NCBI GenBank assembly: GCA_035568175.1
Contig: DATMON010000015.1
Coordinates: forward strand, 62,001-126,000
Direction: 5' to 3'
DNA: 64,000 bases
Origin: AV40 sp035568175
GTDB taxonomy: Bacteria; Verrucomicrobiota; Verrucomicrobiia; Chthoniobacterales; UBA10450
Position numbers and translations under genes: made by a program. The notes beneath the pieces were generated by a model. The model made no database searches and was not told the DNA's origin. It saw only the letters and a list, made by a program, of their open reading frames with translations. This document shows, one piece after another, positions 30,975 to 38,710 of this stretch (its first letter is position 1; each line of letters starts with the position of its first letter).

Positions 30975-32829
30975 TGGACTCTTCCGGGTTTAGTCGCGGC
31001 AACAGCCCTTCAAGAATTGTCGCGACTGATTCGTTCACCGTTTGTCGATCGGTGTGAACGATGATCTCAGCGTCATCGGGCGGTTCGTAAGGCGCGTCGA
31101 TTCCGGTAAACTCGCGGATCTCTCCCGCGCGCGCTTTCTTGTAGAGATTTTTTGGATCGCGCGCTTCGCACACTTCCAGTGGCGCATCCACGAAAACTTC
31201 CACGAACTCGGCATTGCCTTCGAGTGCGATCTCTCGCGCGCGGCGGCGATCCATTCGGTAAGGTGAAATGAACGCTGTAATCGCCACCACACCCGAATCG
31301 GCCATTAGTTTCGCGACTTCGCTCACCCGACGAATATTTTCCACCCGGTCTTCCGGTGAAAATCCGAGATTGGAATTCAAGCCGTGGCGAATGTTGTCCC
31401 CGTCGAGCACATACGTTTGCATTCCGCGCGCGAAAAGTTCGCGCTCGAGCGCTTGGGCGATTGTCGATTTTCCTGCGCCGGACAATCCGGTAAACCAGAC
31501 CACCGCGCCGCGATGCCCGGTTCGCGCCGCCCTCGTTTCCGCCGTGATCTTTCCTTCGACCCAGAAAATATTTTTGCTCTTGGCAACGGTGCGATCGGTG
31601 TAAACTCCGCCGAAAATTGTGCCGCCGCCGCAAATCCGGCCATCGTCGATAATGACAAAACGCCCGAGCTTTGGAATTCGATCGTGATTGTCGATGACCA
31701 GCGGGCTGCGCGTTTGAAGTGTAAGCCGGCCCACTTCGTTGCGCTCGAGTTGTTCGCGCTTGTCTTTCGTTGCCTCGAGCGTCGACGAATCCATCACTTC
31801 GTCGATTGAAACGATTTCGCATTTCACTTGCTGCGTCGCCAGACGCAGGTCGTAAGGACGACCAGCCCGCATCGGCTCGCGCACGATCCAGAACACATCG
31901 GCATGAACCCGGTTCGCCTCGATCGGAGTGTCCGTTTGATGCGAAGCAACGTAGCCGCGTTCGACGAAAATTTGTTCGGTCAGCGTGATCCCGATTGAAT
32001 CGCCGGCAACCGCTTCGCCATCGCCATTTCCGCCCCATTCTTCAATCGATTGCACTTTCGAAGCTTTATTGGCCGGCGAAAAAACCAATTCGTCCCCCAC
32101 CCTGAGTTTTCCAGTCTCGATTCGGCCGGCAATGATGCGCCGGTCATCGAATCGATAAACATCCTGCACGCAAAATCGCAATGGAAGATCGATATCGGCG
32201 CTTTGCGATTCCAACAAGTCGAGCGCTTCGAGCACGCTCGGACCGCGATGCCATTTCATTTTCTTGCTCGCGCTCGCGACGTTGTCCCCATTCTTGGCTG
32301 ACGCGGGAACGAAGACACGGGCTTCCAGTCCGAGTTCTTTAAGAAACTTTCGATATCCCGTTTCGATCTCCTCAAATTTTTTCTCCGAGAAATCGGCCAG
32401 ATCCATTTTGTTGATCACAACGATCAGTTGCTTGATCCCAAGCAAGCTCAGCAAATATGCATGCCGCCGGCTTTGTTCGCGCACACCTTCGTTCGCAGCG
32501 ATGACGAGCACGGCGGCATCCGCCCGCGATGCGCCGGTGATCATGTTCTTCAAGAACTCCTTGTGCCCTGGCGCGTCGATGATGATGTATTTTCGCCGCT
32601 TGGTTTTGAATCGGATCTCCGTCGTATCGATGGTGACGTTCTGCTTTTGCTCCTCCAACAGCGCATCGAGCACGAACGCGAACTCAAATTCCATTCCTTC
32701 CGCGACGCACGCTTTCTTCACCATGTCGATCTTGCCTTCCGGCAACGAGTCGGTGTCGTGCAAGATTCGGCCGATCAATGTCGATTTTCCGTGATCGACG
32801 TGACCAACGAACACGACGCGAAGCGGCAT
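30967..32829 (-). CDS. cysN: Bifunctional sulfate adenylyltransferase subunit 1 / adenylylsulfate kinase
   Basis: A 620-residue fusion. The N-terminal EF-Tu-like GTPase part (CysN) has GHVDHGKSTLIGR, DAPGHKEFLKNMITGASRADA and NKMD, with two beta-barrel domains to about residue 420. The C-terminal 200 residues are APS kinase (CysC): WFTGLSGAGKSTIAQALERE, DGDNIRHGLNSNLGFSPEDR, FISPYRMDRRRAR. Together with CysD it makes APS from sulfate and ATP, then phosphorylates it to PAPS. The frame extends to a GTG at 32883, but those 18 codons are repeat-like sequence; ATG 32829 matches the family start (LRVVFVGHVDHGKST). Confidence 0.95.
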   Translation of the reverse strand: MPLRVVFVGHVDHGKSTLIGRILHDTDSLPEGKIDMVKKACVAEGMEFEFAFVLDALLEEQKQNVTIDTTEIRFKTKRRKYIIIDAPGHKEFLKNMITGASRADAAVLVIAANEGVREQSRRHAYLLSLLGIKQLIVVINKMDLADFSEKKFEEIETGYRKFLKELGLEARVFVPASAKNGDNVASASKKMKWHRGPSVLEALDLLESQSADIDLPLRFCVQDVYRFDDRRIIAGRIETGKLRVGDELVFSPANKASKVQSIEEWGGNGDGEAVAGDSIGITLTEQIFVERGYVASHQTDTPIEANRVHADVFWIVREPMRAGRPYDLRLATQQVKCEIVSIDEVMDSSTLEATKDKREQLERNEVGRLTLQTRSPLVIDNHDRIPKLGRFVIIDDGRICGGGTIFGGVYTDRTVAKSKNIFWVEGKITAETRAARTGHRGAVVWFTGLSGAGKSTIAQALERELFARGMQTYVLDGDNIRHGLNSNLGFSPEDRVENIRRVSEVAKLMADSGVVAITAFISPYRMDRRRAREIALEGNAEFVEVFVDAPLEVCEARDPKNLYKKARAGEIREFTGIDAPYEPPDDAEIIVHTDRQTVNESVATILEGLLPRLNPEESNA

Positions 32830-33032
32830 CTTCGCATCGATACTCGATCCTCGATTCTGGATGCTGGATGACTGCGTTTTCACGCGATAAATGACGAATC
32901 AAACCCGAATGACCAAATGACGAACGTTGCCTGCGCGATTAACGACCATCGTGAACAAAGCGACGACCACAGCAATTCGGATTTGGTCATTCCTTCGTCC
33001 TTCGTCATTCCTAAGATTATCCAATATCGGCT

Positions 33033-33854
33033 TCACAAGAAGCCGCGTGCCCGTAATTTCTGCATTGCGTTGCGCTCGTAATGATCCTGGGCGCGGCCGG
33101 CGCGCTCGCCGACTTTCGTCGCCTCAAGTTCGGCAATGATCTCGTCGATGTTTGATGCGTTGCTTTCAATCGGATGGGTGATCGGACTGCAGCCTAACGA
33201 ACGAAACCGTTTCCCGTTTCGCGAGAAATACATTTGCGGGATCGGAATTTTCTCTTGCTGGATGTAGCGCCAGACATCGACCTCGGTCCAATCGAGCAAT
33301 GGTTGAATGCGCACGTGCTCGCCTTTGGCCGGGCTGGTCGCGAATTGTCCCCAGAATTCCGGCGGTTGATCCTTGTAATCCCATTCGAACTGCGCGTTGC
33401 GCGGTGAGAAGTACCGTTCCTTCGCCCGGGTCGGATCTTCGTCGCGACGGATTCCGGTGATCAGCGCGTCCCATTTGTATTCGGCGAGCACTTGTTGGAG
33501 CGCGACCGTTTTCAATTCGTGCGTGACCGTGACCGGGTCGTGCGTTTCATAACCGATCCCGCGTTCGCGCGCTTCGCTGTTGATCTTCACGATCAGATTC
33601 AAATTGTGATGCTTTTTCGCCCATTCCCGGAACTCGATCATCTCGGGAAATTCGTAGGTCGTGTCGATGTGTAGGACAGGAAACGGCACTCGGCCGAAGA
33701 ACGCTTTCCGCGCCAGCCAGATCAGCACGTTCGAATCTTTTCCCATCGACCAGGGCATGGCGATGTTCTTGAACGCGTGATACGCCTCGCGAAAAATGAA
33801 AATGCTCTGATTCTCTAGCTCGTCGAGATGAGACCGGTGCCGTGTTTGCTTCAT
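33033..33854 (-). CDS. cysD: Sulfate adenylyltransferase subunit 2
   Basis: A 273-residue PP-loop protein: LDELENQSIFIFREAYHAFKN, PP-loop PWSMGKDSNVLIW, LHIDTTYEFPEMIEFR, ITGIRRDEDPTRAKERYFS, PLLDWTEVDVWRYI and RSLGCSPITHPIES. It adenylates sulfate with the CysN GTPase. It is the first gene of the cysD-cysN/C-GNAT run on the minus strand; a 203-bp gap with degenerate ATGACGAA-type repeats separates it from cysN. The ATG at 33854 fits the family start better than upstream in-frame starts that read through a repeat. Confidence 0.95.
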   Translation of the reverse strand: MKQTRHRSHLDELENQSIFIFREAYHAFKNIAMPWSMGKDSNVLIWLARKAFFGRVPFPVLHIDTTYEFPEMIEFREWAKKHHNLNLIVKINSEARERGIGYETHDPVTVTHELKTVALQQVLAEYKWDALITGIRRDEDPTRAKERYFSPRNAQFEWDYKDQPPEFWGQFATSPAKGEHVRIQPLLDWTEVDVWRYIQQEKIPIPQMYFSRNGKRFRSLGCSPITHPIESNASNIDEIIAELEATKVGERAGRAQDHYERNAMQKLRARGFL

Positions 33855-33865
33855 CGATTCTGTTA

Positions 33866-34029
33866 GGTAGGGGCGGTTCACCGAACCGCCCGCCACGCGA
33901 GTCATGACAATCACCGAGCGGGCGATTGAGGTCAATCCACTGCCTCAAAAGCGGTTAAGCGTTGAGGCAAAGTCTGACATTAAAGGGAGCACTATCAGAT
34001 GCACTATCGGGAGCGTAATCACCCCTACC
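33866..34029. repeat. Palindromic element with GGTAGGGG..CCCCTACC ends
   Basis: The 8-bp ends 33866-33873 and 34022-34029 are exact inverted repeats. Near the left end is a hairpin GGGCGGTTC-ACC-GAACCGCCC. The interior holds inverted copies around TTGAGGCAAAG/TGCCTCAA and a direct repeat GCACTATC. It fills the divergent gap between cysD and nuoB, so the promoters of both genes must lie in or beside it. Confidence 0.6.
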
Positions 34030-34072
34030 CGATTTGCCTTGCGCGCTCGGTAGCGAAACCTAACGTTTCGAC

Positions 34073-34606
34073 GTGGCTGAACACGCGACTGCGTACGATT
34101 CCAAAATCGAAGGCAACGTGATCTTTACCCGGCTCGATGCGGCCTTTAATTGGGTCCGCAAGAATTCGCTCTGGCCGATGCCGATGGGGCTCGCCTGTTG
34201 CGCGATTGAATTAATGGCCACGGCTGCGTCGCGGTTCGATATCGCCCGGTTCGGCGCCGAAGTGATGCGGTTTTCGCCGCGGCAATGCGACGTGATGATC
34301 GTTGCCGGCACCGTCACCTACAAAATGGCGCTGGCGGTGAAACGAATTTACGAACAAATGCCGGAACCCAAGTACGTCATCGCCATGGGCGCGTGCGCCT
34401 CTACCGGCGGTATGTATCGCTCTTACGCGGTGCTACAGGGAATCGATCAACTTCTGCCGGTTGATGTTTACATTTCCGGTTGCCCGCCGCGTCCGGAAGC
34501 ACTCCTGGCTGGCCTGATGAAGTTGCAGGAAAAGATTTCGGGCGAAAAATCGTTCGCCGCGCAAAAGCCGGCGCTGACCAAGAAACTGAGCGAGGTGTTG
34601 GTATGA
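34073..34606 (+). CDS. nuoB: NADH-quinone oxidoreductase subunit B
   Basis: A 177-residue subunit carrying the N2 [4Fe-4S] cluster of complex I: GLACCAIELMA (tandem Cys), a third Cys in IAMGACASTGGMY and a fourth in VYISGCPPRPEALL. All four ligands are present. It starts at GTG 34073, with no earlier in-frame alternative that fits the family. No nuoA lies upstream; nuoC follows after a 115-bp gap occupied by a palindromic element. Confidence 0.96.
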   Translation: MAEHATAYDSKIEGNVIFTRLDAAFNWVRKNSLWPMPMGLACCAIELMATAASRFDIARFGAEVMRFSPRQCDVMIVAGTVTYKMALAVKRIYEQMPEPKYVIAMGACASTGGMYRSYAVLQGIDQLLPVDVYISGCPPRPEALLAGLMKLQEKISGEKSFAAQKPALTKKLSEVLV

Positions 34607-34616
34607 ATCGGCGCGA

Positions 34617-34678
34617 TTGTAGGGCAGGCGCTCCGCCTGCCTTTTCTTTAGATGGCAAGCGATGCGCTTGCCCTACAA
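34617..34678. repeat. TTGTAG..CTACAA element, copy C
   Basis: TTGTAG (34617-34622) and CTACAA (34673-34678) bracket two perfect hairpins: GGCAGGCG-CTC-CGCCTGCC (34623-34641) and GGCAAGCG-ATG-CGCTTGCC (34654-34672), with a TTTTCTTTAGAT spacer. It has the same plan as copies A and B with different stem sequence. It lies between nuoB and nuoC. Confidence 0.85.
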
Positions 34679-34721
34679 TTTCCCCTCAACTCTCAACTAT
34701 CAACCCTCAACTTTCGGCCAA

Positions 34722-35294
34722 ATGACGGGAAAAGAACTTCTCGATTCGTTAGGCAAATTGTTTGGGCACAAGCTTCAAAGCAAGACTGAATTCCGCGGTG
34801 AGACGACCTACACCATTCGGTCGGGCGATCTCCAGGAAACGGCAAAGTTCTGCCGCCACGATCTCTCGTTCGATTACTTGATCGACATCACCAGCATCGA
34901 CAATTTCGGCGAAGACCCGCGGTTTGAAATTGTCTACGAGCTTTACTCGATGACTCTCGCAGTTCATCTAAGATTGAAACTGAAAATCTCCGAAGACGAA
35001 GAGGTCGACACTGTTTCGGACATTTGGCCGACCGCGAATTGGCACGAACGCGAGATCTACGACATGATGGGCATCAAATTCAAAGGTCATCCCGATCTGC
35101 GTCGCATCCTGATGTGGGACGGCTATCCGTTCTTCCCGTTGCGCAAGGAATTTCCACTGGAAGGTCTTCCCAGCGAAATGCCCGACGTCGCGTTTACCAA
35201 AGCCGCATCACTCGAAGGCGGCCCGTTCGTCACTAGGCCAAGCACTGCCACAACCAAAGACCGCGAACCCCGCGCGAGGCCACCGGAGTTGTGA
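34722..35294 (+). CDS. nuoC: NADH-quinone oxidoreductase subunit C
   Basis: A 190-residue hydrophilic-arm subunit of complex I: FDYLIDITSIDNFG, FEIVYELYSMTLAVHLRLKLKI, the signature WPTANWHEREIYDMMGIKFKGHPDLRRILMWDGYPFFPLRKEFP, and a Pro/Thr/Arg-rich tail (GGPFVTRPSTATT). The ATG at 34722 is preferred to an upstream in-frame start that reads through repeat sequence. The expected next gene, nuoD, is missing: the sequence runs into gene cassettes with attC sites 40 bp after the stop. Confidence 0.95.
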   Translation: MTGKELLDSLGKLFGHKLQSKTEFRGETTYTIRSGDLQETAKFCRHDLSFDYLIDITSIDNFGEDPRFEIVYELYSMTLAVHLRLKLKISEDEEVDTVSDIWPTANWHEREIYDMMGIKFKGHPDLRRILMWDGYPFFPLRKEFPLEGLPSEMPDVAFTKAASLEGGPFVTRPSTATTKDREPRARPPEL

Positions 35295-35308
35295 AGCTTC
35301 TTGAGTTA

Positions 35309-35340
35309 GAAGAGACTTTTTCGTCTAACTCTCGTTAGGT
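35309..35340 (+). other. Left boundary of gene-cassette array (truncated attC-like site)
   Basis: GTTAGAAGAGAC-TTTTT-CGTCTAAC forms a small inverted repeat and is followed by TCTCGTTAGGT (35330-35340). The last 11 bases match the right arm of the three attC sites downstream (TCTCGTTAGRY). It looks like an attC remnant or an insertion point where the first cassette joined. Confidence 0.55.
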
Positions 35341-35349
35341 GTTGCGCTG

Positions 35350-35571
35350 ATGAGATACACTCTACCCATTCTTTTTGCCATTCTTGGGATCCTCGTCGCC
35401 TTTTTGCCGCCGAGATTGCTGCTATCGTGGGATAGGCGGACCGGATATTGGATTTACAAGCGGATGCTGGACTCCACTGGAGACGACGCTCGCGCGATGC
35501 GGGCTGCTGGCATCTTCTATAAGGTCTTTGGTGCTGCTGTCGCCATTTTCGCACTGTCGTTTCTCATGTGA
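35350..35571 (+). CDS. Gene cassette 1: small membrane protein
   Basis: A 73-residue protein with two membrane segments (LPILFAILGILVAFLPPRLLL and AGIFYKVFGAAVAIFALSFLM) joined by a charged loop. Its ATG lies 9 bases after the recombination core GTTAGGT, the spacing typical of integron cassette genes, and its stop is followed by attC site 1. No family recognised. The cassette unit spans about 35335-35716. Confidence 0.7.
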   Translation: MRYTLPILFAILGILVAFLPPRLLLSWDRRTGYWIYKRMLDSTGDDARAMRAAGIFYKVFGAAVAIFALSFLM

Positions 35572-35599
35572 TCGGACGTCTTCACTCGCGATTACAAAC

Positions 35600-35722
35600 A
35601 CCTAACCAAGCGCTGGAGCGAACCGCTGACCGGCAAGAAACCTAAGATAACATGCCTACTGACCACAGACCACAGGTGCCGCCCGCTCTCGTCAGCGGTC
35701 GCTCAGCTAATTCTCGTTAGGC
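35600..35722 (+). other. attC recombination site 1
   Basis: The R'' core ACCTAAC (35600-35606) pairs with the R' core GTTAGGC (35716-35722). The inner arms GAGCGAACCGCTGA and TCAGCGGTCGCTC are inverted with one extra unpaired base, the hallmark of attC folding. Total 123 bp. The same right arm TCTCGTTAG recurs in sites 2 and 3. Confidence 0.85.
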
Positions 35723-35729
35723 CTTACTT

Positions 35730-36329
35730 GTGCTACGCCGTTTGCCTCTGTTATCAGCTGTTGTCGGAGCCCTCTTGCTGTGGCTGGAGGCGCGTAGCTG
35801 CTGCTTCGATACAGTTCCCTTTCCCGGGCCAGGTCTGACCGACAAGCTGCTCGCGGACATCGGTTCGCGCGGCGGGTATTACCTCCGATTGGATGTCCCG
35901 AAAGCGGACGAGACGCTTGCGATGGGCCCGGAGACAATTCGCTGCTCCCTTGACGTTACGCTAACCCCGCCGAAGGGGCGGCCGATCCATTGCAGTATTG
36001 GGTCGTTCTTTCGGTATGCCGCATTTGGATTTGCCAAGCTTCAGTTGTATCAGAGTTCTGCCGGCAGATGGGATCTCGCACCTGGACGGTATACGATCGA
36101 AATCGCCAGCACTGGGCCGTGCAGTGAGGTTGCCAAACGCGGCGGCGCTCTGACGCTCGCGCAAGAGGTCACTCGTCCTACCGAAACTTATCTCTGGAGC
36201 ACGTTCCGGCATTACATCGGCGTCATGTGCTTGTCAGGCGGTCTCTTTGCTCTCATCGTTGTCGAGATCACCACCAGGCTAAGCAGGCGCTCCAGCCAAC
36301 CGCTGGCCGGCGCGAAAATTCCCACGTAA
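35730..36329 (+). CDS. Gene cassette 2: membrane-anchored protein of unknown function
   Basis: A 199-residue protein starting at GTG 35730, 7 bases after the attC core GTTAGGC. An N-terminal hydrophobic segment (LPLLSAVVGALLLWLEA) is followed by a Cys pair and an extracytoplasmic beta-rich domain (YYLRLDVPKADETL, GRWDLAPGRYTIEIAST), then a C-terminal membrane helix (YIGVMCLSGGLFALIVVEI) and a short basic tail. The tail codons overlap the left part of attC site 2, as is common in cassettes. No family recognised. Confidence 0.7.
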   Translation: MLRRLPLLSAVVGALLLWLEARSCCFDTVPFPGPGLTDKLLADIGSRGGYYLRLDVPKADETLAMGPETIRCSLDVTLTPPKGRPIHCSIGSFFRYAAFGFAKLQLYQSSAGRWDLAPGRYTIEIASTGPCSEVAKRGGALTLAQEVTRPTETYLWSTFRHYIGVMCLSGGLFALIVVEITTRLSRRSSQPLAGAKIPT

Positions 36330-36399
36330 TGACTTCAACAGTTCAGTTTGCAGCACGGCTCGGTCTCGCCAGCGGCGGCTGAGCTTGTTCTCGTTAGAT
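36277..36399 (+). other. attC recombination site 2
   Basis: The right core GTTAGAT (36393-36399) follows GCTTGTTCTC. The left core is degenerate (GGCTAAG, 36277-36283). The inner arms CCAACCGCTGGCCGGC and GCCAGCGGCGGC pair imperfectly. It is 123 bp long, like sites 1 and 3. Confidence 0.75.
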
Positions 36400-36406
36400 C
36401 TACGCG

Positions 36407-36634
36407 ATGTTATTTAAGATAGTCGGAGCGATTGTTCTGCTGATACCAACGGCTTTCGGCCTTTACATGCTACTTGCATCAGCAGATCGACTGTTCCGTG
36501 GAGTTCGGTGGTTGCCGCTGCCAGAAAAGGGCACAGCGCTTTATTCAGTGCTCCTCACATTTTGGAGAGCTCTTGGCGTTTTCGCGCTGTTGTTCGCTGC
36601 CTTCGGTGCTTACATCGTTTTCTTTCATTCGTGA
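36407..36634 (+). CDS. Gene cassette 3: small membrane protein
   Basis: A 75-residue protein with two membrane segments (IVGAIVLLIPTAFGLYMLLA and LGVFALLFAAFGAYIVFF) around a loop with PLPEKGTALYS. The ATG lies 7 bases after the attC core GTTAGAT and the stop is followed by attC site 3. Its architecture resembles cassette 1, but the sequences differ. Function unknown. Confidence 0.7.
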   Translation: MLFKIVGAIVLLIPTAFGLYMLLASADRLFRGVRWLPLPEKGTALYSVLLTFWRALGVFALLFAAFGAYIVFFHS

Positions 36635-36641
36635 TCAACCG

Positions 36642-36765
36642 ATCTAACCATGCGATGGAGCGAACGGCGGACCGCTGTACGCTCTACTTTTGAGATGACT
36701 TCGACACTTTCACTCCGAGCGACGCGCGCTCTCGTCCGTCGTCGCTCAGCTTGTTCTCGTTAGAT
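36642..36765 (+). other. attC recombination site 3
   Basis: The cores ATCTAAC (36642-36648) and GTTAGAT (36759-36765) are exact inverted repeats. The inner arms GGAGCGAACGGCGGACC and GTCCGTCGTCGCTC pair with small bulges. It is 124 bp long. Its right arm AGCTTGTTCTCGTTAGAT is identical to that of site 2 apart from flanks. Confidence 0.85.
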
Positions 36766-37036
36766 CAGTGCTGTCCTGACTAGTCGCGCAAAATCAGCAG
36801 CTGATGTTTTCCGGTTTCTAAAACGTCTTCGTGAGTAAGTTTTTCTTTGGAGAGGCCGGCAGCGAGATTGGTCAGGTGGACAAGCCGTCTCTTTGATGCC
36901 GGGTTTGCTCGTTGTCATCCTGCAGAGCGAAGGATCTCTGATCATTTCTTTAGAAGCGAAAGGCAAGCAATCAGAGATGTTTCGGTCCGATGCCGGACTG
37001 GCACTTAAACGGCCAATAGGGCCGTGGCTACAACAA
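36766..37036. other. Gene-free stretch after the cassette array
   Basis: No complete gene. The minus strand holds a 44-codon open stretch without a start (36914-36780) ending HEDVLETGKHQLLILRD, which looks like the C-terminal remnant of a lost gene. It is joined to a partial repeat TGTCATCCTGCAGAGCGAAG (36914-36933, family at 46012-46121) and to a half copy of the TTGTAG family (hairpin ACGGCC-AATAG-GGCCGT and CTACAAC, 37009-37034). Confidence 0.5.
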
Positions 37037-38674
37037 TTACGCAGCGGATACGGGCGGAGCGGACGCTGGTTTGCGTAACGACGCCATGACATCGGGCCGC
37101 ATTCTTTCTTCGTCGCTCGGGGCGAACTTCGATTCGTGTTTCGGATAAGCGATTCGTGTATGGAGCATGGTCATGAGCGTGAATCGGAATTTTTCTGCGA
37201 TGACTCTTAGTTCACCGAGGGTCAGATCACATTCATCGAGTTGGCCGTCGGCAATGCGTTCCTCGATCAGCTCGTTGACCAGTTGTTCGATTTTTTGTGG
37301 TGTCGGCTTTTCCAAACTACGCGATGCACTTTCGACAATGTCGGCCAGGCTGACGATGGCGCTTTCTTTCGTCTGCGGTTTCGGACCGGTGTAACGAAAA
37401 CTTTCCTCCTCCACTTCGGGAATGTCTTCCTCCCGAATGTTCATGATCTTCCCGCCGGCACGCGCGTCTTCCTGCTGCTGACGCGCGCGCTGGTAGAAAT
37501 AATAAACGAGCGACGTGCCATGATGTTGCTGGATGACGTCGATGATCTGCTTATTGAGGCCGTGCGTGAGCGCGAGGTTAACGCCTTCTTTGACGTGCGC
37601 GATGATGATGAGCGCGCTCATGGTCGGGGCGAGATCGTCGTGCGGGTTGCGCTCGAAGTTCATGTTCTCGGTGAAGTATTCGGGCTTCACCAATTTTCCA
37701 ACGTCGTGGAAATAGGCGCAGACACGACAAAGGGTCGCGTTGGCGCCGATTTTCTCGGCGGCGGCCTCGGCCAGGTTCGCCACCACCAGGCTGTGGTGAT
37801 ACGTGCCGGGCGCTTCAATGGTCATTCGCCGCAGCAGCGGATGATTTAGATCTGAGAGCTCCAGCCAGGAAACGTCGGTCGTGATTTGAAAGAGGTGTTC
37901 GAGCATCGGGAGCGCGCCGCCCACGATCATGGCGGTGACGATCCCGTTGCCGAGCGCGAGGGCGCTTTGCAGGCCGATCATTCCCCAATCGTTGTCCATT
38001 GGTGGAAATAAATTGATCGCGATCATTCCGAAACTGAGCGATGCAAGCCAAATGGCGACGCCCACGCCGACGCCGGCGCGAATTAACTGACCGCGGCGGC
38101 GCACTTGCAGGGTGAGATAAACGGCGGTGAACCCGCTGATCAAACTGATGACGAGAAGTGACGCGTCGATCCTTCCAAATAAAACGCTGCTCCAGAGACT
38201 AACGAACACGGCGGCGTAAAGGCCGTGGTTGCGTCCGAGCAAAACGCTCAACACCAGCGGCGCGAACGCGTAGGGCGCGAGCAACCAGCCCATTTCTGGC
38301 GTGAGAAACTTAAACGTGTGCTCGCTCGACAAAACCAGAATGATTTTGATCGCCGCGAGTTGGACAAAGATCGTTCCGAAAACAAGAAAGACGCGCGAGT
38401 TTTGGGCAAACGTTCTCGGCTGATTAATCCACAATTGGACGACCGCCGTCGCGAAGAAGAGCAGCGCGATTACGAAATTTTTCGTTGGCTCCGGTTGTTG
38501 GCCGCTGAAGATGAGGAACGCGAGACCGGCAACGAACGCTGCCAGGATAATCACTTTAACGTAGCCCGCCGACTCGAGTGCACGGAGCAATTCATTGCGA
38601 GTGCGGCGACGCCTCGTTTTTTTCGAAGCGAGCCCGCGCTTGAGAAGTCGTCTGCGTCTTAAGAAATCGAACAT
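37037..38674 (-). CDS. Membrane HD-domain phosphodiesterase (PgpH/YqfF-like, no extracellular domain)
   Basis: A 545-residue protein. A basic N-terminus precedes a block of seven or eight membrane helices (about 35-275), then a cytoplasmic HD domain: TYHHSLVVANLAEAAAEKIG, YFHDVGKLVKPEYF with the HD pair, and QQHHGTSLVYYFY. It belongs to the 7TM-HD group, whose characterised members degrade cyclic di-AMP. Those have a large extracytoplasmic 7TMR-HDED domain after helix 1; here helix 1 is followed directly by helix 2 (SGQQPEPTKN), so the sensor domain is absent. It is encoded next to PhoH, the usual neighbour. Confidence 0.88.
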   Translation of the reverse strand: MFDFLRRRRLLKRGLASKKTRRRRTRNELLRALESAGYVKVIILAAFVAGLAFLIFSGQQPEPTKNFVIALLFFATAVVQLWINQPRTFAQNSRVFLVFGTIFVQLAAIKIILVLSSEHTFKFLTPEMGWLLAPYAFAPLVLSVLLGRNHGLYAAVFVSLWSSVLFGRIDASLLVISLISGFTAVYLTLQVRRRGQLIRAGVGVGVAIWLASLSFGMIAINLFPPMDNDWGMIGLQSALALGNGIVTAMIVGGALPMLEHLFQITTDVSWLELSDLNHPLLRRMTIEAPGTYHHSLVVANLAEAAAEKIGANATLCRVCAYFHDVGKLVKPEYFTENMNFERNPHDDLAPTMSALIIIAHVKEGVNLALTHGLNKQIIDVIQQHHGTSLVYYFYQRARQQQEDARAGGKIMNIREEDIPEVEEESFRYTGPKPQTKESAIVSLADIVESASRSLEKPTPQKIEQLVNELIEERIADGQLDECDLTLGELRVIAEKFRFTLMTMLHTRIAYPKHESKFAPSDEERMRPDVMASLRKPASAPPVSAA

Positions 38675-38710
38675 GTCAGTTTAATGCCTGTCCGGCTCGG
38701 ACTCGACCTT

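Noticed and set aside
34050..34072. Palindrome CGAAACCTAACGTTTCG upstream of nuoB as a possible attI or attC core
   Set aside because: It contains CTAAC/GTT but no second core, no arms and no cassette; more likely a chance palindrome.
36760..37092. 110-residue minus-strand frame after the cassette array
   Set aside because: Low-complexity basic sequence that reads through two repeat fragments and attC site 3. Another frame there looks more protein-like but has no start.
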